From CAYJGN01 sp964369635 (GTDB taxonomy: Bacteria; Bacillota; Clostridia; Oscillospirales; Ruminococcaceae): a stretch of DNA of 11,407 bases. The notes below the pieces were generated by a model, which saw only the letters and a list, made by a program, of their open reading frames with translations, searched no databases and was not told the DNA's origin. Positions 1 through 7,630 of this stretch are shown one piece after another. The stretch's first letter is position 1. Every line of letters begins with the position of its first letter. The stretch is from contig CAYJGN010000055.1 in the NCBI GenBank assembly GCA_964369635.1, forward strand, positions 1-11,407, written 5' to 3'. A program made the translations under genes and the position numbers.

Positions 1-1
1 C

Positions 2-88
2 ATAGAGTTTTTAGAAGTTCTTCCTATGGGTGGGAAGATTATGTCCGGTGAGGACTATATGAGAAGATTTAAAAGTAGAGGAGAATAA
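2..88 (+). CDS. fmt: Methionyl-tRNA formyltransferase, C-terminal end (partial)
   Basis: Only the last 28 codons and the TAA stop are present; the gene begins before the window. Fmt transfers a formyl group from 10-formyl-tetrahydrofolate to Met-tRNA(fMet) in the cytoplasm, which allows translation initiation. The visible tail, with LEVLPMGGKIMSGEDYM, matches the end of the Fmt C-terminal domain (family pattern roughly 'L.V.P.GKk.Ms...fl.g'). The position immediately upstream of a yugP-type peptidase gene and rsmB is the standard order in Clostridia (def-fmt-yugP-rsmB). The assignment rests on a short segment plus synteny, so it is good but not certain. Confidence 0.8.
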   Translation: MEFLEVLPMGGKIMSGEDYMRRFKSRGE

Positions 89-90
89 AT

Positions 91-789
91 ATGCCGTTTG
101 GTTTTATGTATTATGGAACAGATGCCGTTTTGCTAATCGCTATTCTAATAGCAGCTGTTCTATCAATTTTTGCTCAGATGAGAGTTAGCAGTACCTTTAA
201 AAAATATAGCAATATCTTATCTTCAAGGCAGATAACAGGCAAAGAAGCCGCAGAAAAGATGTTAGCCTACAAGGGTATTGTAGGTGTTTCAGTTTTATCA
301 ACAAGTGGGAACCTAACTGACCATTATGACCCGCGAAATAAAGTTATAAAATTAAGTGAGGGTGTTTATAATAGCCGCTCGGTTGCAGCAATTGGCGTTG
401 CCTGCCATGAGGTAGGGCATGCTGTGCAGCATGCAGAGCAGCATTTTGGTATAAAGGTACGCGATGCCATTTTACCAGTAGCTTCCCTTGGCTCAAATGC
501 AGCTATTCCGCTTGTTATTTTAGGACTATTATTATCCCTTACCGAGCTTGCGATGGTAGGCGTTATTCTATTTGCGGCAGTCTTTCTTTTCCAGGTTATA
601 ACGCTTCCTGTTGAGTTTGGTGCAAGCAAAATTGCTTTACAGACTATTTCGGAGATGGGGATACTATCGGACAGTGAAAAAGTTGGCAGTCGCAAGGTTT
701 TATCAGCGGCGGCGCTCACCTATGTTGCAGCAGCAATAGTTTCGCTTTTAAACCTGCTCCGCCTGCTTGCTATGGTGCGTAGAAGATAA
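91..789 (+). CDS. YugP-type membrane zinc metallopeptidase
   Basis: This 232-residue integral membrane protein is of the Zn_peptidase_2 family (YugP-like). Residues 11-30 form an N-terminal membrane segment. The zinc motif HEVGH lies at residues 106-110 (His106, Glu107, His110), and Glu175 in LPVEFGAS is the likely third ligand. Further hydrophobic segments lie at about 128-150, 152-172 and 205-228. The length is normal for the family. The substrate is not known; a role in membrane-protein turnover is inferred from the fold only. ATG 91 lies two bases after the fmt stop, and the ribosome site AGAGGAG (78-84) lies inside the end of fmt. Its stop shares a base with the rsmB start (TAATG), so it is probably co-translated with both neighbours. 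Confidence 0.9.
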   Translation: MPFGFMYYGTDAVLLIAILIAAVLSIFAQMRVSSTFKKYSNILSSRQITGKEAAEKMLAYKGIVGVSVLSTSGNLTDHYDPRNKVIKLSEGVYNSRSVAAIGVACHEVGHAVQHAEQHFGIKVRDAILPVASLGSNAAIPLVILGLLLSLTELAMVGVILFAAVFLFQVITLPVEFGASKIALQTISEMGILSDSEKVGSRKVLSAAALTYVAAAIVSLLNLLRLLAMVRRR

Positions 790-2090
790 TGGCTGATGTT
801 AGAATTGTTGCGCAAAAACTAATTAAACGAACTCTTTTTGAGGGCGGATATTCAAATATTCTGCTTCGCAAAGCTCAGTCGGAGGATTTTTCGGCTACCG
901 AAAAGGGCTTTTTGTCATTGCTTTTCTATATGGCAATCGAGCGCAGGATAACATTTGATGCTCTAATAAAGAAATACAGCAAGATACCTCTTAAAAAGCT
1001 CGACAATGATGTTTTGGCAATTTTATATCTTGCTTTAGCGCAGATTTATTTTGTTGATAAAGTTCCTGTTAGTGCGGCTGTTAATGAAGCTGTTAAGCAA
1101 ACGGTTAAGCTAAAAAAGAGCAGTGCAAAAGGCTTTGTGAATGCAGTTCTTCGCTCGTGTGCGCGTGATATTAAAAATATAGATGATTTTGCCTTGGAAA
1201 ATTATAGAGGTGAAGAGCTTTTATCGGTCAAATATTCAGCAGATTTGAGCTTTGTGAAGCAGTTGTCGATAGACCTTGGGGCAGAAAAGGCTGAATATTT
1301 TCTGAAAAACAGCCTATTTCGTGCCGATACTTATATAAGGGTTAATATAACTAAAATAGATGACTCCTCTCTTTTGAAAATCTTAGAAAAAGAGGGCATT
1401 ACCGCCGAGAAAACAGATATTGAAAATTGCTTGCGCCTTAATGGGGAATTAGATTTTTCTTCCCTTGAAAGTCATAGAGGTGGCCTTTATCATGTTATAG
1501 ACTATTCTTCGCAAAAAGCTCTCTCACTAATTAAATTTTCTCCTACCGATAGAGTGCTTGATTTATGTGCAGCTCCTGGTGGTAAATCTGCATTGGCGGC
1601 GCAGTACTTAAGTGATGGTGAGATAATTAGTTGCGATATTTCCAAAAATAAGTTAAAATTAATAGATGAGCTGTTTTTAAGATTATCGCTTAAAAATAAT
1701 AAAACAATTGAAAATGATGCAACAGTTGCAAACGATGAGTTTAGCAGTTTTGATAAAATAATTTGTGACCTGCCATGCAGTGGGTTTGGGGTTATTAAAA
1801 AGCGACCTGAGATAAAATACAAGAATATTGATGATTGCAAAGGCCTCTCAGAAATTCAAAGCAATATTTTAGATATAGCGGCCGACTATCTTCGAGTAGG
1901 CGGTGAGATGCTCTATTCTACCTGTACTGTTCTTCGAGAAGAGAATGAGAATGTTGTTTTTGAGTTTTTAAAGAGACATAGCGATTTTTCACTTGTGACA
2001 GATGGCGATACCCCTCTGATGACGACTATTATATCCGATAGAAGCGATGGTTTCTTTATGGCAAAGCTTAGAAAAGGCGAGTTGAAATGA
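789..2090 (+). CDS. rsmB: 16S rRNA m5C967 methyltransferase RsmB
   Basis: This enzyme transfers methyl from S-adenosylmethionine to C5 of cytosine 967 (E. coli numbering) of 16S rRNA. The N-terminal ~135 residues form the NusB-like RNA-binding domain. The SAM site is LDLCAAPGGKS, with Asp258 and Gly264-Lys266. The two family cysteines are visible: Cys330 in CDLPCSG (motif IV) and the catalytic Cys379 in YSTCTV (motif VI). At 433 residues it is of typical length. The start ATG overlaps the previous stop by one base and the stop overlaps rlmN by four, so translational coupling is likely. Other RsmB/RsmF family members are possible, but the NusB domain and the gene order favour RsmB. Confidence 0.95.
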   Translation: MADVRIVAQKLIKRTLFEGGYSNILLRKAQSEDFSATEKGFLSLLFYMAIERRITFDALIKKYSKIPLKKLDNDVLAILYLALAQIYFVDKVPVSAAVNEAVKQTVKLKKSSAKGFVNAVLRSCARDIKNIDDFALENYRGEELLSVKYSADLSFVKQLSIDLGAEKAEYFLKNSLFRADTYIRVNITKIDDSSLLKILEKEGITAEKTDIENCLRLNGELDFSSLESHRGGLYHVIDYSSQKALSLIKFSPTDRVLDLCAAPGGKSALAAQYLSDGEIISCDISKNKLKLIDELFLRLSLKNNKTIENDATVANDEFSSFDKIICDLPCSGFGVIKKRPEIKYKNIDDCKGLSEIQSNILDIAADYLRVGGEMLYSTCTVLREENENVVFEFLKRHSDFSLVTDGDTPLMTTIISDRSDGFFMAKLRKGELK

Positions 2091-3130
2091 AAGAAAAAAT
2101 TAACATAAAAGAGATAAATAGAGATAGTTTTAAGCTGATGCTAACGGAACTATCATTTGAAAAATACCGTTTAAATCAGATTGAAAACTGGATTTATGAT
2201 AAGCATGTTTCCTCTTTTGATGAGATGAGCAATATTTCAAAAGCCGGCAGAGATATTTTAAATGAGAATTTTTTCTTTCCAGAAATCAAGGTTTCTGAGC
2301 ATGTTCGGTCAAAAAAAGATGGAAGTGAAAAATTTTTATTTGAATTTTCTGATAAAAGTTGCGTAGAATCGGTAATAATGAGATATAAAACAGCAAACAG
2401 CATCTGCATTTCAACTCAAGTTGGTTGCAAAATGGGGTGCAGATTTTGTGTTAGCAGTGCGTTATCTTTTGAGAGAGACTTAAAAGATTACGAGATGCTC
2501 TTCCAGCTAACAGAAGCTGAGCGAATTTTAGGTGAGAAGATATCAAAGATTGTCCTTATGGGAATTGGCGAACCCCTTGAAAACTATGATAATGTTGTTT
2601 CATTTCTTCGTATGCTGCGAGAGAGGGAAGGGCGGAGTCTGCGAAATTTATCCCTTTCAACTTGTGGGCTTGTACCTGAGATATTGAAACTCGCAGAGGA
2701 AAAGTTTCCACTAACTTTATCGGTTTCTCTCCATGCGGCTACTGATATAGTGCGAGATAAAATAATGCCGATTAATAAAAAATATAATATTCAGAAACTT
2801 TTAGATGCATGTAAAATTTATCAAAAAAAGACTGGCAGAAGGTTATCGTTTGAATTTATAATGATTAAGGGCTTGACCGACACAGACGAGCAGGCAACTG
2901 AACTTATAAAAATTTTAAGAGGAGTTATCTGCCATGTTAATTTAATTCCGGCGAACGAAAGCCCCACTAATAATTACAAGCAAAGCGATAAAAGGGTTAT
3001 TGAGGAGTTTCGCCAGAAATTAGTTAAAAATGGAATTGAGACCACCGTTCGAAGAACGATAGGTGACGATATAGATGCCGCTTGCGGACAGCTAAGACGA
3101 AAGAAAAGTGAAAAAGGGGGAGAATTTTGA
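2087..3130 (+). CDS. rlmN: 23S rRNA/tRNA adenine-C2 methyltransferase RlmN
   Basis: This radical-SAM enzyme makes 2-methyladenosine at A2503 of 23S rRNA and at A37 of some tRNAs. The iron-sulfur cluster motif CxxxCxxC is at Cys114, Cys118 and Cys121 (CKMGCRFC). The SAM-binding MGIGEPLENY motif follows. The second mechanistic cysteine, which carries the methyl group in RlmN, is Cys333 in DAACGQLR near the C-terminus. Presence of both cysteines separates it from inactive relatives but not from Cfr by itself; the length (347 residues) and operon position favour RlmN. It overlaps rsmB by four bases (ATGA), and its own stop overlaps the TTG start of the next gene. It sits among translation genes, fitting a ribosome-modification role. 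Confidence 0.95.
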   Translation: MKEKINIKEINRDSFKLMLTELSFEKYRLNQIENWIYDKHVSSFDEMSNISKAGRDILNENFFFPEIKVSEHVRSKKDGSEKFLFEFSDKSCVESVIMRYKTANSICISTQVGCKMGCRFCVSSALSFERDLKDYEMLFQLTEAERILGEKISKIVLMGIGEPLENYDNVVSFLRMLREREGRSLRNLSLSTCGLVPEILKLAEEKFPLTLSVSLHAATDIVRDKIMPINKKYNIQKLLDACKIYQKKTGRRLSFEFIMIKGLTDTDEQATELIKILRGVICHVNLIPANESPTNNYKQSDKRVIEEFRQKLVKNGIETTVRRTIGDDIDAACGQLRRKKSEKGGEF

Positions 3131-3861
3131 AAGGAATAGGTTTTACAAAAGTCGGGTCACGACATGCTGTTAATGAAGATGCCTACCGAAGTGTTAAATT
3201 AAACGATAACGCTGCAATTTGCATCGTATGCGACGGTGTTGGCGGTGAAAAGGCGGGTGAAGTTGCGAGCAATATTACCTGCGATGAGATATTAAAAGTC
3301 TTTGCTGAAAATTTCAAAAATTCTATGGATTCATTAAAGATTAAAAGTCTGCTTATGAATGCTGTTATAAGAGCAAACACCGTTATACGCTCAAAAGCAG
3401 CAGGGCGGGAAGAGTATAGCAGGATGGGGACTACTGTTGTTGCTGCAGTTGTTTTTGATGGAACGCTGTTTGTTATAAACGCGGGTGACTCAAGAGCTTA
3501 TATAATTCGCAATAATGAATTATATCAGGTGACAAAAGACCACACGATGGTCCAGTTTCTACTTGATAAAGGCGAAATAACAAAGGCAGAAGCTGAGAAT
3601 TACCCCGAAAAAAATATTATCACAAGAGCAGTCGGTGCAGGCGATGATATTGAGCTTGATTTTTATATTGAGGATTTAGAGGATGGGGATAATATAATTC
3701 TCTGCTCGGATGGATATTATAAAAGACTCACAGAAGATGATATTATTAAGGGAGTTGACCAAAGCTCGATAGAGGAGCTTATAAATGAATCAATTTCCAG
3801 GGGAACAACCGATGATATAACGGTAATACTTGTGAAGATACAGGGAGATAGCAATGGATAA
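3127..3861 (+). CDS. prpC: PP2C-family Ser/Thr protein phosphatase (PrpC/Stp)
   Basis: This metal-dependent phosphatase reverses the action of the PASTA kinase encoded next to it. Of the family motifs, SRHAVNED is at residues 11-18, the metal-binding DGVGG has Asp36-Gly37, MGTT is at 100-103, NAGDSR has Asp121, CSDG has Asp195, and the closing DDIT has Asp230. All expected metal-coordinating aspartates are present, so it should be active. At 244 residues it is the usual size and has no membrane segment, so it acts in the cytoplasm. The start is TTG at 3127, forming TTGA with the rlmN stop, behind the strong ribosome site AAAGGGGGAGA (3113-3123); no other start fits the conserved N-terminus. 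It overlaps the kinase gene by eight bases. The symbol may also be given as stp. Confidence 0.95.
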   Translation: MKGIGFTKVGSRHAVNEDAYRSVKLNDNAAICIVCDGVGGEKAGEVASNITCDEILKVFAENFKNSMDSLKIKSLLMNAVIRANTVIRSKAAGREEYSRMGTTVVAAVVFDGTLFVINAGDSRAYIIRNNELYQVTKDHTMVQFLLDKGEITKAEAENYPEKNIITRAVGAGDDIELDFYIEDLEDGDNIILCSDGYYKRLTEDDIIKGVDQSSIEELINESISRGTTDDITVILVKIQGDSNG

Positions 3862-5914
3862 GTATATTGGTAAAAAGATAGATGGTAGATATGAGATTTT
3901 AGAGCTTATTGCGACTGGAGGGATGTCTTATATTTATAAAGGACTCGACACTGTTGAAGAGCGTCCTGTTGCAATTAAAGTTTTAAAAGATGAGTATCTC
4001 GATAACGAGGAGTTTCTCATAAGATTTAGAAATGAAAGCAAAGCGGTAGCTATGCTCTCTCACCATAATATTGTTAAGATATTCGATGTTTCGCTCGGTA
4101 GAATACAGGCAATTGTTATGGAGTACATCGAGGGGATAACCCTGAAAGAATATATCGAGAAAAAGGGAAAACTTCCCTTTAAAGAGGCTATTTATTTCAC
4201 TGTTCAAACGCTGAAAGCTCTTGACCATGCGCATAGCCAAGGAATTGTCCATCGAGATATTAAACCGCAAAATATTATGCTTTTACCAGATGGCTCTATT
4301 AAAGTTATGGATTTTGGTATTGCAAGATTTGCGCGCGCTGAGATGAAAACAGTTACCGATAAAGCTATTGGATCTGTCCATTATATAAGCCCTGAACAGG
4401 CAAAAGGCGAAGGGGCAGAGGCTGGTAGCGATATTTATTCGATAGGAGTTATGCTATTTGAAATGCTCACAGGTGAGCTTCCTTTCAATGCGGATACCCC
4501 TGTATCGGTTGCTATTTTGCAGATATCACAAACTCCAAAAAAACCAAGAGAGATAGATGCATCTATACCTGAAGGCCTTGAAGCTATAACTCTTCGCGCT
4601 ATGGAAAAAGATCCTGTAAAGAGATATAAAAATGTTTCGGAGCTGCTTGTTGATATAGATAAATTCAAAAAGGATCCATCTATTTCATTTGAATATAAAT
4701 ATCTAAGCAACGATGAGCTCGAAGGCACTAAATATGTCGACGTTATTAAAGAGATAAAAAAAGAGACAAAAGCCCCTGATATTGAAAGTGATAATTTCGA
4801 AGAGGACGATGGTAAAAAACCGTTTCCGATTTTAACTATTTTAGCAGCAATAGCGGGTGCATGTCTGCTTGTTGCTGGAATATTTGTCTTCGGTGTTATT
4901 TCAGATGCATTCTCAGATAACCCAGACGTAACCCTTGTTGATCTTCGTGGAATGACTATTGAAGAGGTTTCTCGCCTTGAAGGATATCAGAATATTAACT
5001 TTGAGGTAACGGGTGAGGGTGAAAGTGAAGATTTTCCACCGGGAACGATTATAGAGCATTACCCAAGTGAGGGTAGAGTTGTTAAATCGGGCTCTACTGT
5101 TGAAGTTAAGGTGAGTGTTGGCATTTCAACTATTAATGTTCCGGATATTGTCGGTGAGAGCGAAGGTGGAGCTATAAGCATATTATCTGAGCTTGGTATT
5201 GCGAGTAGAATAGAGTATCAAAATAGCACTGATGTTGATGAGGGAGAGGTAATAAGAACCTATCCAGATGTTGGAACTGCTATTAGCTATAGTGAAGAGG
5301 TTGTTGTTTATATAAGCTCTGGTGCTGCAAATAAAACGGCTATCGTGCCAAAATTGGTCGGTATGAATCAAAATGACGCAGCGCTTTTCCTCACCAGAAA
5401 CAGGCTTCGTGCAGGTGAGATAACAACTGTGGATAGTGATCAACCAATCGGTACTGTTATAACCCAATCGATCGCTGAAAATTCAGTTGTTGCACAAAAT
5501 ACAGCGATTGATTTTACAGTAAGTAGCGGAAGCTTCAATAAGAGCATGACAGTGCTTGTTGAGATGCCAAACAATCCGGTAAATCCAACCGCAAGCCTTA
5601 AGGCATTTGTCGATGGAGTTATAGTTTCTGAGGCTAATGTTTTAATATCATCACTACCATCGCAGGATGGACTTCGCTATTGGCAGTTAGATATATCGGG
5701 GCAGGGAGTTGGAACGTTAGTTATCCTCTATGATGGTCAAGATTATATGCATTATCATGCTGATTTTGAGTATGGTTCTGTTACTAAAACTCTTGATTAT
5801 AGACTCGCTTATGAAAAACCACCAGAAGAGGATAGTAGTTCAGCGCCTGAAGAAAGTCAGAGTTCGACCCCAGATTCAGGAAACTCGGACAGCTCTGATT
5901 CGACAACGCCGTAA
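3854..5914 (+). CDS. prkC: PASTA-domain Ser/Thr protein kinase (PrkC/PknB)
   Basis: This 686-residue single-pass membrane kinase couples cell-wall fragments to phosphorylation. The intracellular kinase domain (about 13-275) has a glycine loop at GGMSYIYKG, Lys42, Glu61, the catalytic HRD at 133-135, DFG at 153-155 and the PEQAKG segment, so it looks active. An acidic/lysine-rich linker leads to one membrane helix (about 326-349). Three extracellular PASTA repeats follow (about 359-424, 426-490, 495-559). Family knowledge: PASTA repeats bind muropeptides or lipid II, and in Bacillus PrkC triggers spore germination and phosphorylates the RsgA homologue CpgA. A beta-rich C-terminal domain of unclear type (about 564-650) and a Ser/Glu/Pro-rich tail (about 655-686) are extra. 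It is paired with the PP2C phosphatase upstream. Confidence 0.95.
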   Translation: MDKYIGKKIDGRYEILELIATGGMSYIYKGLDTVEERPVAIKVLKDEYLDNEEFLIRFRNESKAVAMLSHHNIVKIFDVSLGRIQAIVMEYIEGITLKEYIEKKGKLPFKEAIYFTVQTLKALDHAHSQGIVHRDIKPQNIMLLPDGSIKVMDFGIARFARAEMKTVTDKAIGSVHYISPEQAKGEGAEAGSDIYSIGVMLFEMLTGELPFNADTPVSVAILQISQTPKKPREIDASIPEGLEAITLRAMEKDPVKRYKNVSELLVDIDKFKKDPSISFEYKYLSNDELEGTKYVDVIKEIKKETKAPDIESDNFEEDDGKKPFPILTILAAIAGACLLVAGIFVFGVISDAFSDNPDVTLVDLRGMTIEEVSRLEGYQNINFEVTGEGESEDFPPGTIIEHYPSEGRVVKSGSTVEVKVSVGISTINVPDIVGESEGGAISILSELGIASRIEYQNSTDVDEGEVIRTYPDVGTAISYSEEVVVYISSGAANKTAIVPKLVGMNQNDAALFLTRNRLRAGEITTVDSDQPIGTVITQSIAENSVVAQNTAIDFTVSSGSFNKSMTVLVEMPNNPVNPTASLKAFVDGVIVSEANVLISSLPSQDGLRYWQLDISGQGVGTLVILYDGQDYMHYHADFEYGSVTKTLDYRLAYEKPPEEDSSSAPEESQSSTPDSGNSDSSDSTTP

Positions 5915-5920
5915 ATCATT

Positions 5921-6805
5921 ATGAGATTAAATGGAAGAATTTTAAAGGGTATTGGCGGGTTTTACTATGTTAAAACCGAGCAGGCAACTACCATCTGCAA
6001 AGCAAGAGGTATATTTCGCAAAAAAGGTCAGACTCCGCTATCGGGCGATCTTGTTGTTATCGAGACCGATGATATGAAAGAAGGAGTTATCGACGAGATT
6101 TTAGAGCGCAAAAATAGTTTTATTAGACCTGCTGTTGCGAATATTGACAATCTTGTTATTGTTGTAAGTACAACAAAACCACGTCCGAATTATCTTATGT
6201 TAGATAAAATCATATCAATAGCTGAATTTAAAGGGATTTCCCCTATAATAGTTATAACCAAAACCGATCTTGAGAGCTATAGCGAAATAAATGACCACTA
6301 TCAAAAAACTCCATACGAGATTGTTTTTATCGACAATTTAGCTAAAGACGGAATATCTAAACTAATCCCACTGCTCAAGGGTAAGTTTTCAGCCTTTTGT
6401 GGAAATACTGGAGTTGGTAAATCATCTCTTCTAAATAATATTGTAGGCTTTGACATGACTAAAACGGGCGAAATCAGCGACAAGCTCGGTAGAGGTAGGC
6501 ATACAACAAGAGAGGTAGAGCTGTTTTTGCTTGAATGCGGTGGGTATATTGCAGATTCTCCAGGGTTTGGTACGGTAGATACTGCAAGATATGAATTTAT
6601 TAAAAAAGAGAATATCGCAGAAACCTTTGCAGAATTTAACCAGTTTATTGACGGCTGTAAATTCACTGGGTGCAGCCATAGAAGCGAAAAGGGCTGTGCT
6701 GTTATCGCAGCTTTAGAGCGGGGCGATATCGGTAGGAGTAGATACGAAAACTACAAATTGCTCTATGAAGAAGCTTCAAAACTAAAGGAGTGGGAGCATA
6801 GATGA
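5921..6805 (+). CDS. rsgA: Ribosome small-subunit maturation GTPase RsgA (YloQ/CpgA)
   Basis: This circularly permuted GTPase acts late in 30S subunit assembly. An N-terminal OB-fold (about 1-70, with LKGIGGFYYV) binds rRNA. The GTPase motifs appear in the permuted order: TKTD at 113-116 (G4), then GNTGVGKSS at 161-169 (G1), then GRGRHTTR (G2), then DSPGF at 212-216 (G3). The C-terminal zinc site is Cys246, Cys251, His253 and Cys259. At 294 residues it is of normal length. The N-terminus fits the family exactly, so ATG 5921 is right, although no Shine-Dalgarno sequence is seen before it; it lies six bases after the prkC stop, suggesting re-initiation. It overlaps thiN by four bases. Confidence 0.95.
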   Translation: MRLNGRILKGIGGFYYVKTEQATTICKARGIFRKKGQTPLSGDLVVIETDDMKEGVIDEILERKNSFIRPAVANIDNLVIVVSTTKPRPNYLMLDKIISIAEFKGISPIIVITKTDLESYSEINDHYQKTPYEIVFIDNLAKDGISKLIPLLKGKFSAFCGNTGVGKSSLLNNIVGFDMTKTGEISDKLGRGRHTTREVELFLLECGGYIADSPGFGTVDTARYEFIKKENIAETFAEFNQFIDGCKFTGCSHRSEKGCAVIAALERGDIGRSRYENYKLLYEEASKLKEWEHR

Positions 6806-7410
6806 GTAGATGCGTTATTTTTGCTGCTGGAGATATGCCAAGCAAGATTGATATACGAGATGATGATTTAATCATCTGCGCAGATGGCGGAATTGATATT
6901 GCAAATAAGTTTGGAATAACTAATTTTTTAGCGATAGGGGATTTTGATTCCTATGATGGTGAGATTTTAAACGGGTATACTGTTTTATTACCTGAAAAGG
7001 ATGATACAGACCTTATTGCTGCAATTAATTTAGGATTAAAGCATGAATTTTATGAGTTTGCTTTGTATGGTTGCCTCGGTGGGCGACTTGACCATACTTT
7101 AGCAAATATTCAAACACTTGGATATTTAAATGAGCGCGGTGCAAAGGGAATGCTCATATCAGATGACTGCAAAGTTATATTGCTTGACGGCGATTCTCTT
7201 GTGGTTGAAAATGATGAAGATTATAGATATATATCGATTTTCTCTTATGATGGAAGCGCGGTAGGGGTTACAATCGAAGGACTAAAGTATGAGGTAGCCA
7301 ATATAGAGCTAACCTCGACCTATCCGCTCGGCGTTAGCAATGAGTTTATAGGAAAAAGAGGGAAAATATCTGTTAATGAAGGAAAACTCATAATAATTTT
7401 AACAAAATGA
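6802..7410 (+). CDS. thiN: Thiamine pyrophosphokinase
   Basis: This enzyme transfers pyrophosphate from ATP to thiamine, making the cofactor thiamine diphosphate in the cytoplasm. The family motifs are all seen: CADGG (26-30), IGDFDS (45-50), the metal/ATP-binding EKDDTDL (65-71) and GCLGGRLDH (90-98). At 202 residues it is typical of the Bacillus YloS/ThiN type. It begins with the ATGA overlap at the end of rsgA and is the last gene of the long operon. In most relatives rpe lies between rsgA and thiN, but here there is no room for it. A weak hairpin with a T-run lies over and just after the stop. Confidence 0.93.
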   Translation: MSRCVIFAAGDMPSKIDIRDDDLIICADGGIDIANKFGITNFLAIGDFDSYDGEILNGYTVLLPEKDDTDLIAAINLGLKHEFYEFALYGCLGGRLDHTLANIQTLGYLNERGAKGMLISDDCKVILLDGDSLVVENDEDYRYISIFSYDGSAVGVTIEGLKYEVANIELTSTYPLGVSNEFIGKRGKISVNEGKLIIILTK

Positions 7411-7425
7411 ACCATTTTTTTCTTT
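7404..7425 (+). terminator. Weak hairpin with T-run at the end of thiN
   Basis: The six-base stem AAAATG/CATTTT (7404-7409 with 7413-7418) has a three-base loop and is followed by Ts with one C. The stem is almost all A-T, so any termination would be partial; readthrough into the small genes downstream is likely. Confidence 0.3.
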
Positions 7426-7436
7426 TGGCGTATAAT
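7407..7436 (+). promoter_or_regulatory. Probable vegetative-type promoter for the small genes
   Basis: A perfect TATAAT lies at 7431-7436. Upstream at 18 bases there is only a weak -35 (ATGAAC, 3 of 6 matches at 7407-7412). Transcription would begin near 7443, leaving a leader of about 20 bases before the 51-codon gene. The exact -10 is good evidence; the poor -35 is not. A 7-base dyad (7422-7428 with 7447-7453) encloses the -10. Confidence 0.45.
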
Positions 7437-7462
7437 GGAGTAAAGACCAAAGGAGGAAGGTT

Positions 7463-7618
7463 ATGTGCTGTAAGAAAAAGAGTTCGTTACTTGCAAAACT
7501 CGCGCTTTGTTTAGGATTGGGAATATTATTTTTCTATTTTTTGCCATTCAAATTTATACTTTTTTTGGCGGCGACAACCTTGGTGCTCACCGGTCTGTTT
7601 TGCAAAAAAAAGTTTTGA
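7463..7618 (+). CDS. Small Cys/Lys-capped membrane-hairpin protein (51 aa), unnamed
   Basis: This is a 51-residue protein with no function that I can name. It begins MCCKKK, then has two hydrophobic stretches (about 9-27 and 31-46) separated by a short turn with Pro-Phe-Lys (28-30), and ends CKKKF. This layout suggests a two-helix hairpin with both basic ends on the cytoplasmic side. The ribosome site AGGAGG (7451-7456) is close to ideal, with 6 bases to the ATG, and a TATAAT lies just upstream; both support a real gene. Its TGA stop overlaps the ribosome site of the next gene, which I identify as spoVM, so the two are probably co-translated. I infer a possible link to sporulation from this position only. 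Confidence 0.75.
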   Translation: MCCKKKSSLLAKLALCLGLGILFFYFLPFKFILFLAATTLVLTGLFCKKKF

Positions 7619-7630
7619 GGTGGTATATTT

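Noticed and set aside
5730..5924. Plus-strand frame in the prkC tail
   Set aside because: It lies in another frame of the kinase C-terminus, has low-complexity Lys/Arg content and no ribosome site; it is a shadow.
7520..7552. GGAATATT, a perfect sigma-E -35, inside the 51-codon gene as a spoVM promoter
   Set aside because: The nearest -10-like sequence (CATTCAAA, 7545-7552) has two mismatches and the spacing of 17 is too long for sigma-E.
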